Shown here one piece after another: positions 1-6,678 of a DNA stretch of 19,306 bases; position 1 is the first letter of the stretch; each line of letters begins with the position of its first letter. The position numbers and the translations under genes are program-made. Source of the DNA: CF-96 sp028287605 (GTDB lineage Bacteria; Chloroflexota; Dormibacteria; Aeolococcales; Aeolococcaceae); NCBI GenBank assembly GCA_034666465.1, contig JAXDLT010000052.1, positions 1 through 19,306 on the forward strand. Direction: 5' to 3'. Below the pieces are notes generated by a model that was given only the letters and a program-made list of their open reading frames with translations, made no database searches and was not told the DNA's origin.

Positions 1-693
1 GGAGAGGTGGAGGTGGCAGCCGTTGCCGGGCTGGTCGGGCCACGGCCTGGGTGCGAATGTGGCGTGGAGGCCGTGGCGGCGTGCGATCGACCGCACCGTC
101 TCGCGGTAGAGCAGGTGCTGGTCGGCGGCCTGCAGCGCCGGGGCGTGGCGGATGGAGAGCTCCTGCTGCCCGTGGCCGAGCTCGGGGTAGTACTGCTCGA
201 CCGGCATCCCCTGCTCCTCCAGCGCCGTCACCACCTCGTCGATCACCTCGGCGGCGCCGTCCATGCCGCGGGCGTCGAAGCAGAGGCTGGCGTCGAAGGG
301 CACCAGCTCGCCGTCCTGCCGGCGCGCCAGCGACCACTCCGGCTCGAAGGCGGCGACCATCGCCAGGTCGTGGCCCGCGGCCCGCTCCACCATCCGCCGG
401 AGGAAGGCGCGACCGTCGGCGTCGTAGGGCTCTCCGCCGGTGGTCACCATGTCGACGAGCACCACGCCGGTGTGGGGCGCGTACGGGGCGACCACGAAGG
501 TGGAGGGGTCGGCGACCAGGCGGATCTCGCCGACCGGGCCCATGCCGGGCACCGGCGCGAGCCGGTCGAGCATGGTGAAGGCCTGCATCGCCACGGTCAG
601 GCCGATGCCGCCCTCCAGCCGCTCGGCCAGCTGGGTGGTGCCGGTCGCCTTGCCGCGGGTGATGCCGTCCATGTCGCAGTAGAGGAAGCGCAC
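1..693 (-). CDS. Glutamine synthetase family protein, N-terminal part (cut by left window edge)
   Basis: Reading the minus strand gives a continuous glutamine synthetase-like N-terminal half. It begins around VRFLYCDMDGITRGKA (beta-grasp domain) and continues through GMGPVGEIRLVADPSTF, the metal-ligand Glu segment AAFEPEWSL, YYPELGHGQQELSIRHA with the conserved Glu, and NGCHLHLS (ammonia/metal-site His region), where the window ends. The C-terminal half, with the ATP and adenylation region, lies outside. Family members join ammonia, or sometimes an amine, to glutamate using ATP. The short N-terminus and the FLYCD-type opening suggest the glnA-like subfamily rather than classical GlnA, so the substrate is open. 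I set the start at GTG 693-691 because it is the first normal start codon, but the frame stays open and protein-like up to about 790, and no good ribosome binding site precedes the GTG. It follows gnd on the same strand and may be cotranscribed. Confidence 0.85.
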   Translation of the reverse strand, partial: MRFLYCDMDGITRGKATGTTQLAERLEGGIGLTVAMQAFTMLDRLAPVPGMGPVGEIRLVADPSTFVVAPYAPHTGVVLVDMVTTGGEPYDADGRAFLRRMVERAAGHDLAMVAAFEPEWSLARRQDGELVPFDASLCFDARGMDGAAEVIDEVVTALEEQGMPVEQYYPELGHGQQELSIRHAPALQAADQHLLYRETVRSIARRHGLHATFAPRPWPDQPGNGCHLHLS

Positions 694-793
694 CAGCCGC
701 AGCTGCGCGGAGCGCGAGTGCTCGACGAGCCGGGCGCGGTCGACCGCCTGCTCGGGCCCGGGTCGACGGTCCCGCGCGTCGGGAGGGGCGTCC

Positions 794-2236
794 TCAGCCG
801 TCGATCCGCACCTCGGCGCCGTCCTGGTCCCAGCGGGTGTGGAAGGTGCCCTCGCGGTCGGTGCGCCGGTAGGTGTGGGCGCCGAAGAGGTCGCGCAGCC
901 CCTGGATGAGGTTGGCGGGGCCGCGCTCGCGGCGCAGCCCGTCGTAGTACGAGAGCGAGGAGGCGAAGGCGGGGACGGGCACGCCCAGCTCGACGGCGTC
1001 GCGCACCACCCGGCGCCAGGCGTCCTGCCGGGTGGCGAGCGCCTCGCGGAAGAAGGGCGCGAGCATCAGGCTGCGCAGCGCCGGGTGCTCCTCGTAGGCC
1101 TCGCGGATGCGGTCGAGGAAGCGCGCCCGGATGATGCAGCCGCCCCGCCAGATGGTGGCGATGGCGCCGAGGTGGAGATTCCAGCCGTAGGTCTCGGCGG
1201 CGGCGACCATCTGGTCGAACCCCTGGGCGTAGCTGACGATCTTCGACACGTAGAGGGCGTCGCGGACGTCGTCGACGAGGCGGTGGTCGGCGCCGTCGCC
1301 GAGGAAGCCGTCGGTGGGCCCGGCGAGCAGCGAGGCCGCCTCGGCGCGCTCCTCGCGGCGTGCCGACAGCATCCGCGCGAACACCGCCTCGGTGATCGAG
1401 GTGAGCGGCACCCCGAGCTCGAGCGCGTTCTCGCTGGTCCACCGTCCCGTGCCCTTCTGCTCGGCCTGGTCGACGATGGAGTTGACCAGGGCGCCGCCGG
1501 TGTCGTCGGTCTTGGCCAGCACCCGGGCGGTGATCTCGATCAGGTACGACTCCAGCTCGCCGCTGTTCCAGGTGGCGAAGATCCCGGCCAGCTCGGCGTC
1601 GCTGAGCCGCAGCGCATGGCGGAGCAGGTCGTAGGCCTCGGCGATGAGCTGCATGTCGGAGTACTCGATGCCGTTGTGCACCATCTTCACGTAGTGCCCG
1701 GCGCCGTCGGTGCCGATGTGGGTGCAGCAGGGGGTCCCGTCCACCTGGGCGGCGATGCGGGTGAGCACCGGCGCGACCGCCTCGTACGCCTCCGCCGAGC
1801 CCCCGGGCATGATGCTCGGCCCCTCGAGCGCGCCGGTCTCGCCGCCCGAGACGCCGGTGCCGATGAAGCGGAACCCCTGCCCCTCGATCTCCGCGGAGCG
1901 GCGGCGGGTGTCGGTGAAAAGCGAGTTGCCGCCGTCGATGACGATGTCGCCGGGGTCGAGGTGGGGGAGGAGCTCGGCGATGGCGGCGTCGACGGGATCG
2001 CCCGCCTTGACCATGAGCAGGATGGGCCGGGGGCGCTCGATCGCGGCCACCAGCTCCTCCGGCGAGTAGGTGGGGGTGATCGCCCCCTCGGCGCCGTGCT
2101 CGGCGAAGAACTCCCGGGTGCGTGCCGCGGTGCGGTTGAACACCGCTACGGGCACGTCGTGGTGGGCCAGGTTGCGGGCCAGGTTCTGACCCATCACGGC
2201 CATGCCCACCACTCCGAAGCGGCTGGCTGCGGTCAT
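794..2236 (-). CDS. gnd: 6-phosphogluconate dehydrogenase, decarboxylating
   Basis: The 480-residue product matches the usual length of the NADP-type enzyme, which oxidises and decarboxylates 6-phosphogluconate to ribulose-5-phosphate in the cytosolic oxidative pentose phosphate pathway. Visible signatures are the Rossmann motif GVVGMAVMGQNLARN (residues 8-22), NRT at 34-36 (the Arg that contacts the NADP 2'-phosphate), GVSGGETGALEGPSIMPGG at about 128-146, and the catalytic segment HYVKMVHNGIEYSDMQ with Lys184, Asn188 and Glu191. The all-alpha C-terminal domain contains GTGRWTSENALELGVP. The ATG at 2236 is chosen over an upstream in-frame ATG (2356) because the Rossmann strand then starts at residue 7, as in relatives, and a GGGGGA-type ribosome binding site lies about 9 nt upstream. 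The glutamine synthetase gene follows. SGGET in place of the common SGGEE is a mild variation. Confidence 0.96.
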   Translation of the reverse strand: MTAASRFGVVGMAVMGQNLARNLAHHDVPVAVFNRTAARTREFFAEHGAEGAITPTYSPEELVAAIERPRPILLMVKAGDPVDAAIAELLPHLDPGDIVIDGGNSLFTDTRRRSAEIEGQGFRFIGTGVSGGETGALEGPSIMPGGSAEAYEAVAPVLTRIAAQVDGTPCCTHIGTDGAGHYVKMVHNGIEYSDMQLIAEAYDLLRHALRLSDAELAGIFATWNSGELESYLIEITARVLAKTDDTGGALVNSIVDQAEQKGTGRWTSENALELGVPLTSITEAVFARMLSARREERAEAASLLAGPTDGFLGDGADHRLVDDVRDALYVSKIVSYAQGFDQMVAAAETYGWNLHLGAIATIWRGGCIIRARFLDRIREAYEEHPALRSLMLAPFFREALATRQDAWRRVVRDAVELGVPVPAFASSLSYYDGLRRERGPANLIQGLRDLFGAHTYRRTDREGTFHTRWDQDGAEVRIDG

Positions 2237-2387
2237 CGGCGGTGGTCCCCCTGGGCGGTGCCTGGCGGAGCTGGGAAGGGCGGCGGAGCGGCCCCCTGCG
2301 CAGCTTGGCACAGCCAGGCGGGGCACTGTAACCGCGCGCCGTGGGCCCCGTTCCACTCAGCGAGGACGGAGCCGGGGGTATGGGGTC

Positions 2388-2558
2388 ATGACCTACGTCA
2401 CGCTGGCAGGCCTGGTGGTGCTGCTGATGTTCGCCCTGGTCCAGTGGGTGGGGCAGCTGCGGCGCACCCTCGTCCAGGGCCGCCGCTCCTACCGTCACGG
2501 CGGCGACTCCGACTGGGAGTGCAGCTCGCAGCGCCGGGTGCGCCTCCGCCGCCAGTAG
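2388..2558 (+). CDS. Small single-pass membrane protein, hypothetical (56 aa)
   Basis: A short ORF reads MTYVTLAGLVVLLMFALVQW at its start, giving one hydrophobic helix at residues 3-21, followed by a strongly basic tail (RRTLVQGRRSYRH, then QRRVRLRRQ). This inside-positive layout fits a small inner-membrane protein with a cytoplasmic C-terminus. A GGGG run sits just before the ATG and a GGGGG run about 10 nt upstream, so translation is plausible. The gene is divergent from gnd, about 150 bp away, and convergent with the flippase-like gene, which ends 14 bp further on. I recognise no family. The opposite strand is also open here, so coding is supported mainly by the clean hydrophobic segment plus basic tail and by the gap it fills between gnd and the next gene. 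Confidence 0.5.
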   Translation: MTYVTLAGLVVLLMFALVQWVGQLRRTLVQGRRSYRHGGDSDWECSSQRRVRLRRQ

Positions 2559-2572
2559 AGGGCTCCGCTCGG

Positions 2573-3622
2573 TCAGGCCGCCTCGGGGACCAGCGCCGGG
2601 GAGAGGGCGGCGTCGGCGGCGCGACGGGCGCGGCGGCCGAGCCCCCAGATGACCGCGCCGGCGACCGCGAAGGGCGCCATCTGCAGGTCGACGAGCAGCG
2701 AGACCGAGGCCGCCTGGGTGGTGCCGATGCCGTCGTGGGCGAGCAGGCCGACCAGGATCCCCTCGCGCAAGCCCAGGCCGTTGACCGAGAAGGGCGCCAG
2801 GGTGCCGAGCAGGGAGATCGGGATCACCAGCGCGAACACCTCCGGGTCGGTGCTGATCCCCACCGCGTGGGCCATGGTGCTGAGCGCGAGGAGGTTGAAG
2901 CCCCAGCTGGCCACACCGCTGCCGAGCGAGGCGGCCAGCAGCCGGGGGTGGTGGGCGTAGCCGTCGAACGTGCCGGTGAAGGGGCGGGCCGCCGCCAGCA
3001 GCCGGCGCACCGGCCCGGCGCCGGCGCCGAGGCGGCGGACCAGGGTGTCGGAGCACAGCAGCCCCGCCAGCAGGACGAGGATGAGCAGGGCCAGCGAGGC
3101 CGCCACCGCGGCGGGCATGAGGCCGAGGCGGGCGTCGAGGCGGTCGCGCATGACCAGGGCGGCGAAGGCTCCCCAGAGGGCGATCCCGAGGGCGCCGGCG
3201 AGCCGGCCGCCGACCACCGCGGCGAGCGCCGGGCCGCTGCCGATGCGCCGTCCCGTCTCCACCACCCGCACCGCGTCGCCGCCGACGCCGCCGGGGAGCA
3301 GCTGGCCGGCGAAGAGGGCGCGGAGGTAGAGCGAGATCAGCGACGGCCAGCCGGGGCACGGTCCCGGGCCGCGCAGCAGCACCGCCCAGGACACCATGCC
3401 GAGGAGCACCGAGACGCCGGTGAGGCCGACCCCCGCGGCCACCCAGCCGGGGCTGACGTCGGCGAGCCGCCGGGCCGCCTCGGGCACGTTGACGGCACGG
3501 ACGAGGAGGAGCAGGCCGACCCCCGTCCCCAGCACGCGCATCGGGGCGGAGCGCAGCAGGGCGGCGGCGACGCCCCGGCGTCGGGGACACCCGGGGGCTG
3601 TCGAGTCCGCCGCCGTCAGCAT
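2573..3622 (-). CDS. Lysylphosphatidylglycerol synthase TM / flippase-like membrane protein (YbhN/AglD family)
   Basis: The 349-residue product has about eight hydrophobic helices across its length and the two hallmarks of the UPF0104 (LPG_synthase_TM) family: FAGQLLPGGVGGDAVRV at about residue 105-120 (family form N-x-L-P-x-x-x-G-G-D) and SVNGLGLREG in the C-terminal third (family form G-G-L-G-x-R-E). Members are integral membrane proteins linked to lipid or polyisoprenol-sugar handling. The enzymatic aminoacyl-transfer domain of MprF is absent, so this is a membrane module alone and its substrate cannot be told. The ATG at 3622 lacks a ribosome binding site but has a TAGCAT box 12 nt upstream, suggesting a very short leader. 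A second Met at residue 28 (MRVLGTGVG) just before the first helix is an alternative start. Confidence 0.87.
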   Translation of the reverse strand: MLTAADSTAPGCPRRRGVAAALLRSAPMRVLGTGVGLLLLVRAVNVPEAARRLADVSPGWVAAGVGLTGVSVLLGMVSWAVLLRGPGPCPGWPSLISLYLRALFAGQLLPGGVGGDAVRVVETGRRIGSGPALAAVVGGRLAGALGIALWGAFAALVMRDRLDARLGLMPAAVAASLALLILVLLAGLLCSDTLVRRLGAGAGPVRRLLAAARPFTGTFDGYAHHPRLLAASLGSGVASWGFNLLALSTMAHAVGISTDPEVFALVIPISLLGTLAPFSVNGLGLREGILVGLLAHDGIGTTQAASVSLLVDLQMAPFAVAGAVIWGLGRRARRAADAALSPALVPEAA

Positions 3623-3634
3623 CGTGTGCCGCTC

Positions 3635-3640
3635 ATGCTA
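3635..3640 (-). promoter_or_regulatory. Putative -10 box (TAGCAT) for the flippase-like gene
   Basis: On the minus strand TAGCAT fits TANNNT and ends 12 nt before the ATG at 3622. The intervening bases contain no purine-rich ribosome binding site, so the transcript would have a leader of only a few nucleotides. No clear -35 hexamer is visible. Confidence 0.4.
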
Positions 3641-3808
3641 TCAGGGGCTCTGCAGAAGCCTGGGATTCGCTCACGGACGGAGATCCGACCTCACGGGCCG
3701 GCGGGACGCCGCCGTCATCCCCGGCGGTCGCACGCGACCCTGCGTACAACGATCCCGGAGGGCCGATCCCTGCTCGCCGCCGCGGAGGCGACGGCGGCGG
3801 GCTGACGC
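3641..3808. other. Intergenic region with a GC hairpin, no gene seen
   Basis: Frames here are open on both strands but give only arginine- and proline-rich shadow peptides. A 7-bp stem (CGCCGCC at 3775-3781 pairing with GGCGGCG at 3793-3799) lies just past the stop of the leftward gene ending at 3809. It could act as its terminator, but there is no T run, and such stems arise easily at this GC content. Confidence 0.3.
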
Positions 3809-4027
3809 TCAGGCCGCGGGCGGCCGGAGCCGCCGCTCGATGTCGCGAGCCCCCATCGCGGCGCTGCCCCAGGTGACCGTCCCGTTGGGCCACACCGTCG
3901 CCGAGGCGCCCTTGGGTTTCACCAGCAGGACCTCGCCGCCGGCGACGAAGACCGGGGCTCCCCGCTGCTGTGCCAGCCGCCGGGCGCGGTCGAAGGGACG
4001 GAGGGGGCGATCGAGGGGTGCGCTCAT
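3809..4027 (-). CDS. Small hypothetical protein (72 aa)
   Basis: The product starts MSAPLDRPLRPFDRARRLAQ and has a basic amphipathic N-terminal helix. This is followed by what looks like a small beta region (APVFVAGGEVLLVKPKGAS, then ATVWPNGTVTWG) and a short charged helix. There is no signal peptide, membrane helix or cysteine. The ATG at 4027 is preferred over the in-frame GTG at 4033 because GGAAG lies 9 nt upstream of the ATG. It is divergent from the winged-helix regulator at 4118, with about 90 bp of comparatively AT-rich DNA between them, so it could be that regulator's target; this is inferred from position only. I do not recognise the family. Confidence 0.55.
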   Translation of the reverse strand: MSAPLDRPLRPFDRARRLAQQRGAPVFVAGGEVLLVKPKGASATVWPNGTVTWGSAAMGARDIERRLRPPAA

Positions 4028-4101
4028 GGTCACAGTCTTCCACGGTTTGGTTCACCTGAAAAGATGTTGCATCGGCCACCGGTGTGCGCCACTGGCGGCG
4101 A

Positions 4102-4107
4102 TATACT
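4102..4107 (+). promoter_or_regulatory. Putative -10 box (TATACT) for the winged-helix regulator
   Basis: TATACT is the best -10 match in the window and ends 10 nt before the ATG at 4118. No ribosome binding site lies between, which fits a leaderless or near-leaderless transcript. TTGCAT at 4067-4072 is too far upstream (29 nt) to be its -35. Confidence 0.5.
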
Positions 4108-4117
4108 CGGGTCGCCC

Positions 4118-4435
4118 ATGGAACGAGAGTCACAGCGCGACGCGTCCCCGCCACCGACCGAACGTCCGGCCTGGACACTGCTCAGCAACCACGGCCTGGT
4201 GCTCCTCTGCATCGCCAACGAGCCGACCATGCGGGTCCGGGACATCGCCGCGACCGTCGGGATCACCGAGCGTGCGGCGCAGCGCATCGTCGGCGAGCTG
4301 ATCACGGGCGGCTACATCAGCCGCCGCCGCGAGGGCCGGCGGAACGTCTACGAGGTGCACCGCAACGCCCCCCTGCGCCACCCCGCCTGGGGCGAGCGCG
4401 AGGTGCGCCACCTGCTGGTGATGGCCCGAGCCTGA
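4118..4435 (+). CDS. Winged helix-turn-helix (MarR-like) transcriptional regulator
   Basis: This 105-residue protein is a compact DNA-binding domain. A lead helix (WTLLSNHGLVLLCIA, about 19-33) is followed by a helix-turn-helix at about 39-62, MRVRDIAATVGITERAAQRI, and then a beta wing at about 65-81 (YISRRREGRRNVYEV). The tail HRNAPLRHPAWGEREVRHLL matches a small actinobacterial-type HTH family in which the wing is followed by 'APLRHP'. No ligand-binding domain is present, so it probably dimerises through its terminal helices and acts as a local repressor or activator. The ATG at 4118 places the helix directly; an upstream in-frame ATG at 4064 would run through the TATACT box and adds nothing family-like. 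The likely target region is the divergent spacer to the 72-residue gene. Confidence 0.85.
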   Translation: MERESQRDASPPPTERPAWTLLSNHGLVLLCIANEPTMRVRDIAATVGITERAAQRIVGELITGGYISRRREGRRNVYEVHRNAPLRHPAWGEREVRHLLVMARA

Positions 4436-4529
4436 TCTCGCTGACACCTCGCTGAACCGCCGTGCCTCATGATGTCGCGGGCGGAGGCGGGCCGTCTCCG
4501 CGGACAGGAACAGGGAAGGGAAGTCGCGC

Positions 4530-6032
4530 ATGGGGGCCCATCGGACCCGCGCGTGTCATCGTCGCCGGCCGGCGCTCGCGCTCGCCGTCACGCTGCTCGC
4601 CATCGCCTCGCCGCTGAGCGCCCGGCCGGCGCACGCCGCCTCCCCGGACACCGTGGTCCGCGCCGTGCTCGACGAGATCAGCACCCACGGGTGGAACCCG
4701 GCGGTCGGTGGCCTCTACATCAACTGGTCGGTCGACGACCCCTCCCAGGTGAACCAGCCCGGAGGGGTGGTCACCCGGCACGACGGGCTCACCGAGCTGC
4801 GCGACCTGGCGAACATGCTCCGGTACCAGCGGCGCCACCCCGGCGACCGCTCGCAGGCGGCGGCGATCGCCCGCCTGGCGCCGGTGGTGCAGGGCGAGTT
4901 CCAGCGCTACGGCTCCGACAAGGGCTGGGTCTACTGGGAGCTGCTGCGGCTCGCCGACCTGGGCGGTGGCCGCGCCTTCAGCGACGAGGCGCGGGCCTTC
5001 GCCGCCCACCTCGCCACCATCGTCGACCCCGTCACCGGGGTCTCCCACGGCCCGCTCAGCGCCTCGACGGCGGAGGCGGCGGCCACCTGCGCCGACGGCT
5101 ACCGCGTCGACCACGACCTCGAGAGCGGCCTCGCCCTGGCCGACGCCGGCGCCCGCTTCGGCGACGTGACGTGGGCGGCGCTGGGGGCGCGCGAGGTCGA
5201 CGTGGTCGTCGCCCAGACCTTCGACACCGCCCACCACCTCTTCGACCGCATCGTCTGCCAGGGGGCGGTCTGGGACCAGCACGCCAAGATCGGCGAGCAG
5301 GCCGACGACATCAGCGCCCTGCTCGACGCCGGCGCCGCCACCCACAACGCCGCCTACATCGCCCGCGCCCAGGAGATGCTCGACACCCTCGCCGGCCCCG
5401 CCGGAGGCCTCCACGACACCGCTCGCGGCGGCTACTGGTTCACCCTCGACATGGCCACCGGCGCGGTCGACAGCAGCTACAAGGAGACCCGCCAGCTGGC
5501 CATGCTCGGCGCCTTCCACCACGCCGACGCGCTGACCGGCGGCCGCTACGCCGCCGCCGAGGCGGAGATGGTGCGGGTGGCGCTGCAGATGTTCACGCCG
5601 GCGCCGCTGTCCGGCTACCCCTACCGCGAGGCGCCCCAGTTCGGCTTCTTCGGCAGGGAGAGGTGGATCACCACCGAGTCGGCGGGCATCGCCCTCGAGG
5701 CCCTGCAGGCCTCACTCGGCGACGTCCCGCCCGCGCCGATGCGCGTGCCGGCGGCCGTGCGACCGGCTCCGCGGATCGCCGCCGTCCCCCCGCCGCCGGC
5801 GCCCGCGACCCCCCAGCCGGCGGTGACCACACCGGAGCCGGCGACGCAGCCGGTGCCGCCCACCGCACCGCCGCAGCGGCCGGCCAGGCCTCCGGTGACC
5901 GCCGCCGGGGCGCCCACGGCGCCCTTCCCATGGGGTCCGCTGGCGCTGGCCGTCGCCATCGGAGTCGCCGCCGCATACTCCGCCCGGCGCCTGCTGGTCC
6001 ACCTCGCCCGAGAGCGGCCGGCCTCCGGCTAG
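4530..6032 (+). CDS. Secreted, C-terminally anchored six-hairpin (glycosidase-like) protein
   Basis: The 500-residue protein has a signal peptide: basic MGAHRTRACHRRR, a hydrophobic core, and a likely cut after AHA at residue 36. Residues about 40-390 look like an (alpha/alpha)6 barrel as in glycoside hydrolases and AGE-type epimerases: repeated helix pairs with aromatic loops such as GGLYINWSV, GWVYWELLRLADLGG, DHDLESGLALADAG and GGLHDTARGGYWFTLDM. Residues about 396-466 form a Pro/Ala-rich linker, followed by a membrane helix at about 467-485 and a short basic tail. The fold thus sits outside, tethered to the membrane across the wall. No catalytic residues can be named confidently, so activity is unknown. 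AGGGAAGGGAAG lies 6 nt before the ATG. The stop codon overlaps that of the convergent SRPBCC gene. Confidence 0.75.
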   Translation: MGAHRTRACHRRRPALALAVTLLAIASPLSARPAHAASPDTVVRAVLDEISTHGWNPAVGGLYINWSVDDPSQVNQPGGVVTRHDGLTELRDLANMLRYQRRHPGDRSQAAAIARLAPVVQGEFQRYGSDKGWVYWELLRLADLGGGRAFSDEARAFAAHLATIVDPVTGVSHGPLSASTAEAAATCADGYRVDHDLESGLALADAGARFGDVTWAALGAREVDVVVAQTFDTAHHLFDRIVCQGAVWDQHAKIGEQADDISALLDAGAATHNAAYIARAQEMLDTLAGPAGGLHDTARGGYWFTLDMATGAVDSSYKETRQLAMLGAFHHADALTGGRYAAAEAEMVRVALQMFTPAPLSGYPYREAPQFGFFGRERWITTESAGIALEALQASLGDVPPAPMRVPAAVRPAPRIAAVPPPPAPATPQPAVTTPEPATQPVPPTAPPQRPARPPVTAAGAPTAPFPWGPLALAVAIGVAAAYSARRLLVHLARERPASG

Positions 6033-6484
6033 ACGCTCCCCGCCGGCCGGCCGGAGACGGCGGTGGCGAGCCGCGAGAGCATGTCCGCGTACACCCGGCT
6101 CAGCGCCCGGGGTGCGAAGGTGCGCTCGAAGAAGCCGCCCATCCCGGAGGCGCCCTGCCACCGGGTCTCGACCCGCACCGTGCTGCCCGCACCCGCCGGG
6201 CTGACCCGCCAGGTGGTCACCAGCGTCGACTCCTCGTCGCGCTCCACCAGGGTGCTGCCGTCGGGGGTCTCGGCGCGCACCCGGTAGTCGCGCTCGCGCG
6301 GTCCCGCCTTGAAGCGATACGCGACCAGGGTGCCCGCGCCGAAGCCGCCCTCCTCGACGCGGTAGTCCTGGTAGTTGGCGGGGAGGATCTCGGGGCGGCG
6401 GCGGTAGTCGGTGAGGAAGGCGTAGACCTCCGCGGGCGGAGCGGGGACCTGTCCCTCGGCGTCGGCGTGGACCATCTCGGGCAT
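6029..6484 (-). CDS. SRPBCC (polyketide cyclase/START-like) family protein
   Basis: The 151-residue product begins with the usual SRPBCC opening: VHADAEGQVPAPPAEVYAFL (strand plus helix) and TDYRRRPEILPANYQDYRVE. Beta strands follow (GTLVAYRFKAG, ERDYRVRAETPDGSTLVERD, TLVTTWRVSPAGAGSTVRVE), and a long C-terminal helix closes the cavity (ERTFAPRALSRVYADMLSRLA). Such proteins bind hydrophobic ligands or act as cyclases or chaperones; nothing in the sequence tells which. AGGAGGT lies 7 nt before the ATG at 6484, a near-perfect ribosome binding site. Its stop overlaps the stop of the preceding rightward gene within a CTAG palindrome. It is divergent from the large secreted repeat protein. Confidence 0.85.
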   Translation of the reverse strand: MPEMVHADAEGQVPAPPAEVYAFLTDYRRRPEILPANYQDYRVEEGGFGAGTLVAYRFKAGPRERDYRVRAETPDGSTLVERDEESTLVTTWRVSPAGAGSTVRVETRWQGASGMGGFFERTFAPRALSRVYADMLSRLATAVSGRPAGSV

Positions 6485-6678
6485 CGACGGGACCTCCTGG
6501 TGGTGTGCGGTGAGCCGACCATATCCGGGAGGTCCCGGGCGACGGCGGCGAACGCGGCCGTGCCCGCCGGTGAGAAGGCTGTCACGGTGCTGTGGTCCCC
6601 GCAGGTTTCGAGGCTTTCGCGTCGTCTCCTTCGGTGCGTGGGCACCCGGGGGCCGGTGCCATGGGGAGGACAGGTCGG

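Noticed and set aside
597..3590. A 997-codon minus-strand open frame across gnd and the flippase-like gene
   Set aside because: The translation is Arg/Pro/Ala-rich and has no domain; it is a frame shadow of genes whose own frames have clear family motifs.
3775..3799. GC hairpin as a firm intrinsic terminator
   Set aside because: No T run and an 11-nt loop; kept only as a note in the intergenic entry.
839..3805. A 988-codon plus-strand open frame antisense to gnd
   Set aside because: Antisense shadow typical of GC-rich DNA: Gly/Ala/Val-rich, no motif, crosses gene boundaries.
4067..4107. TTGCAT as a -35 for the TATACT box
   Set aside because: The spacing is 29 bp, far from the 16-19 bp needed.
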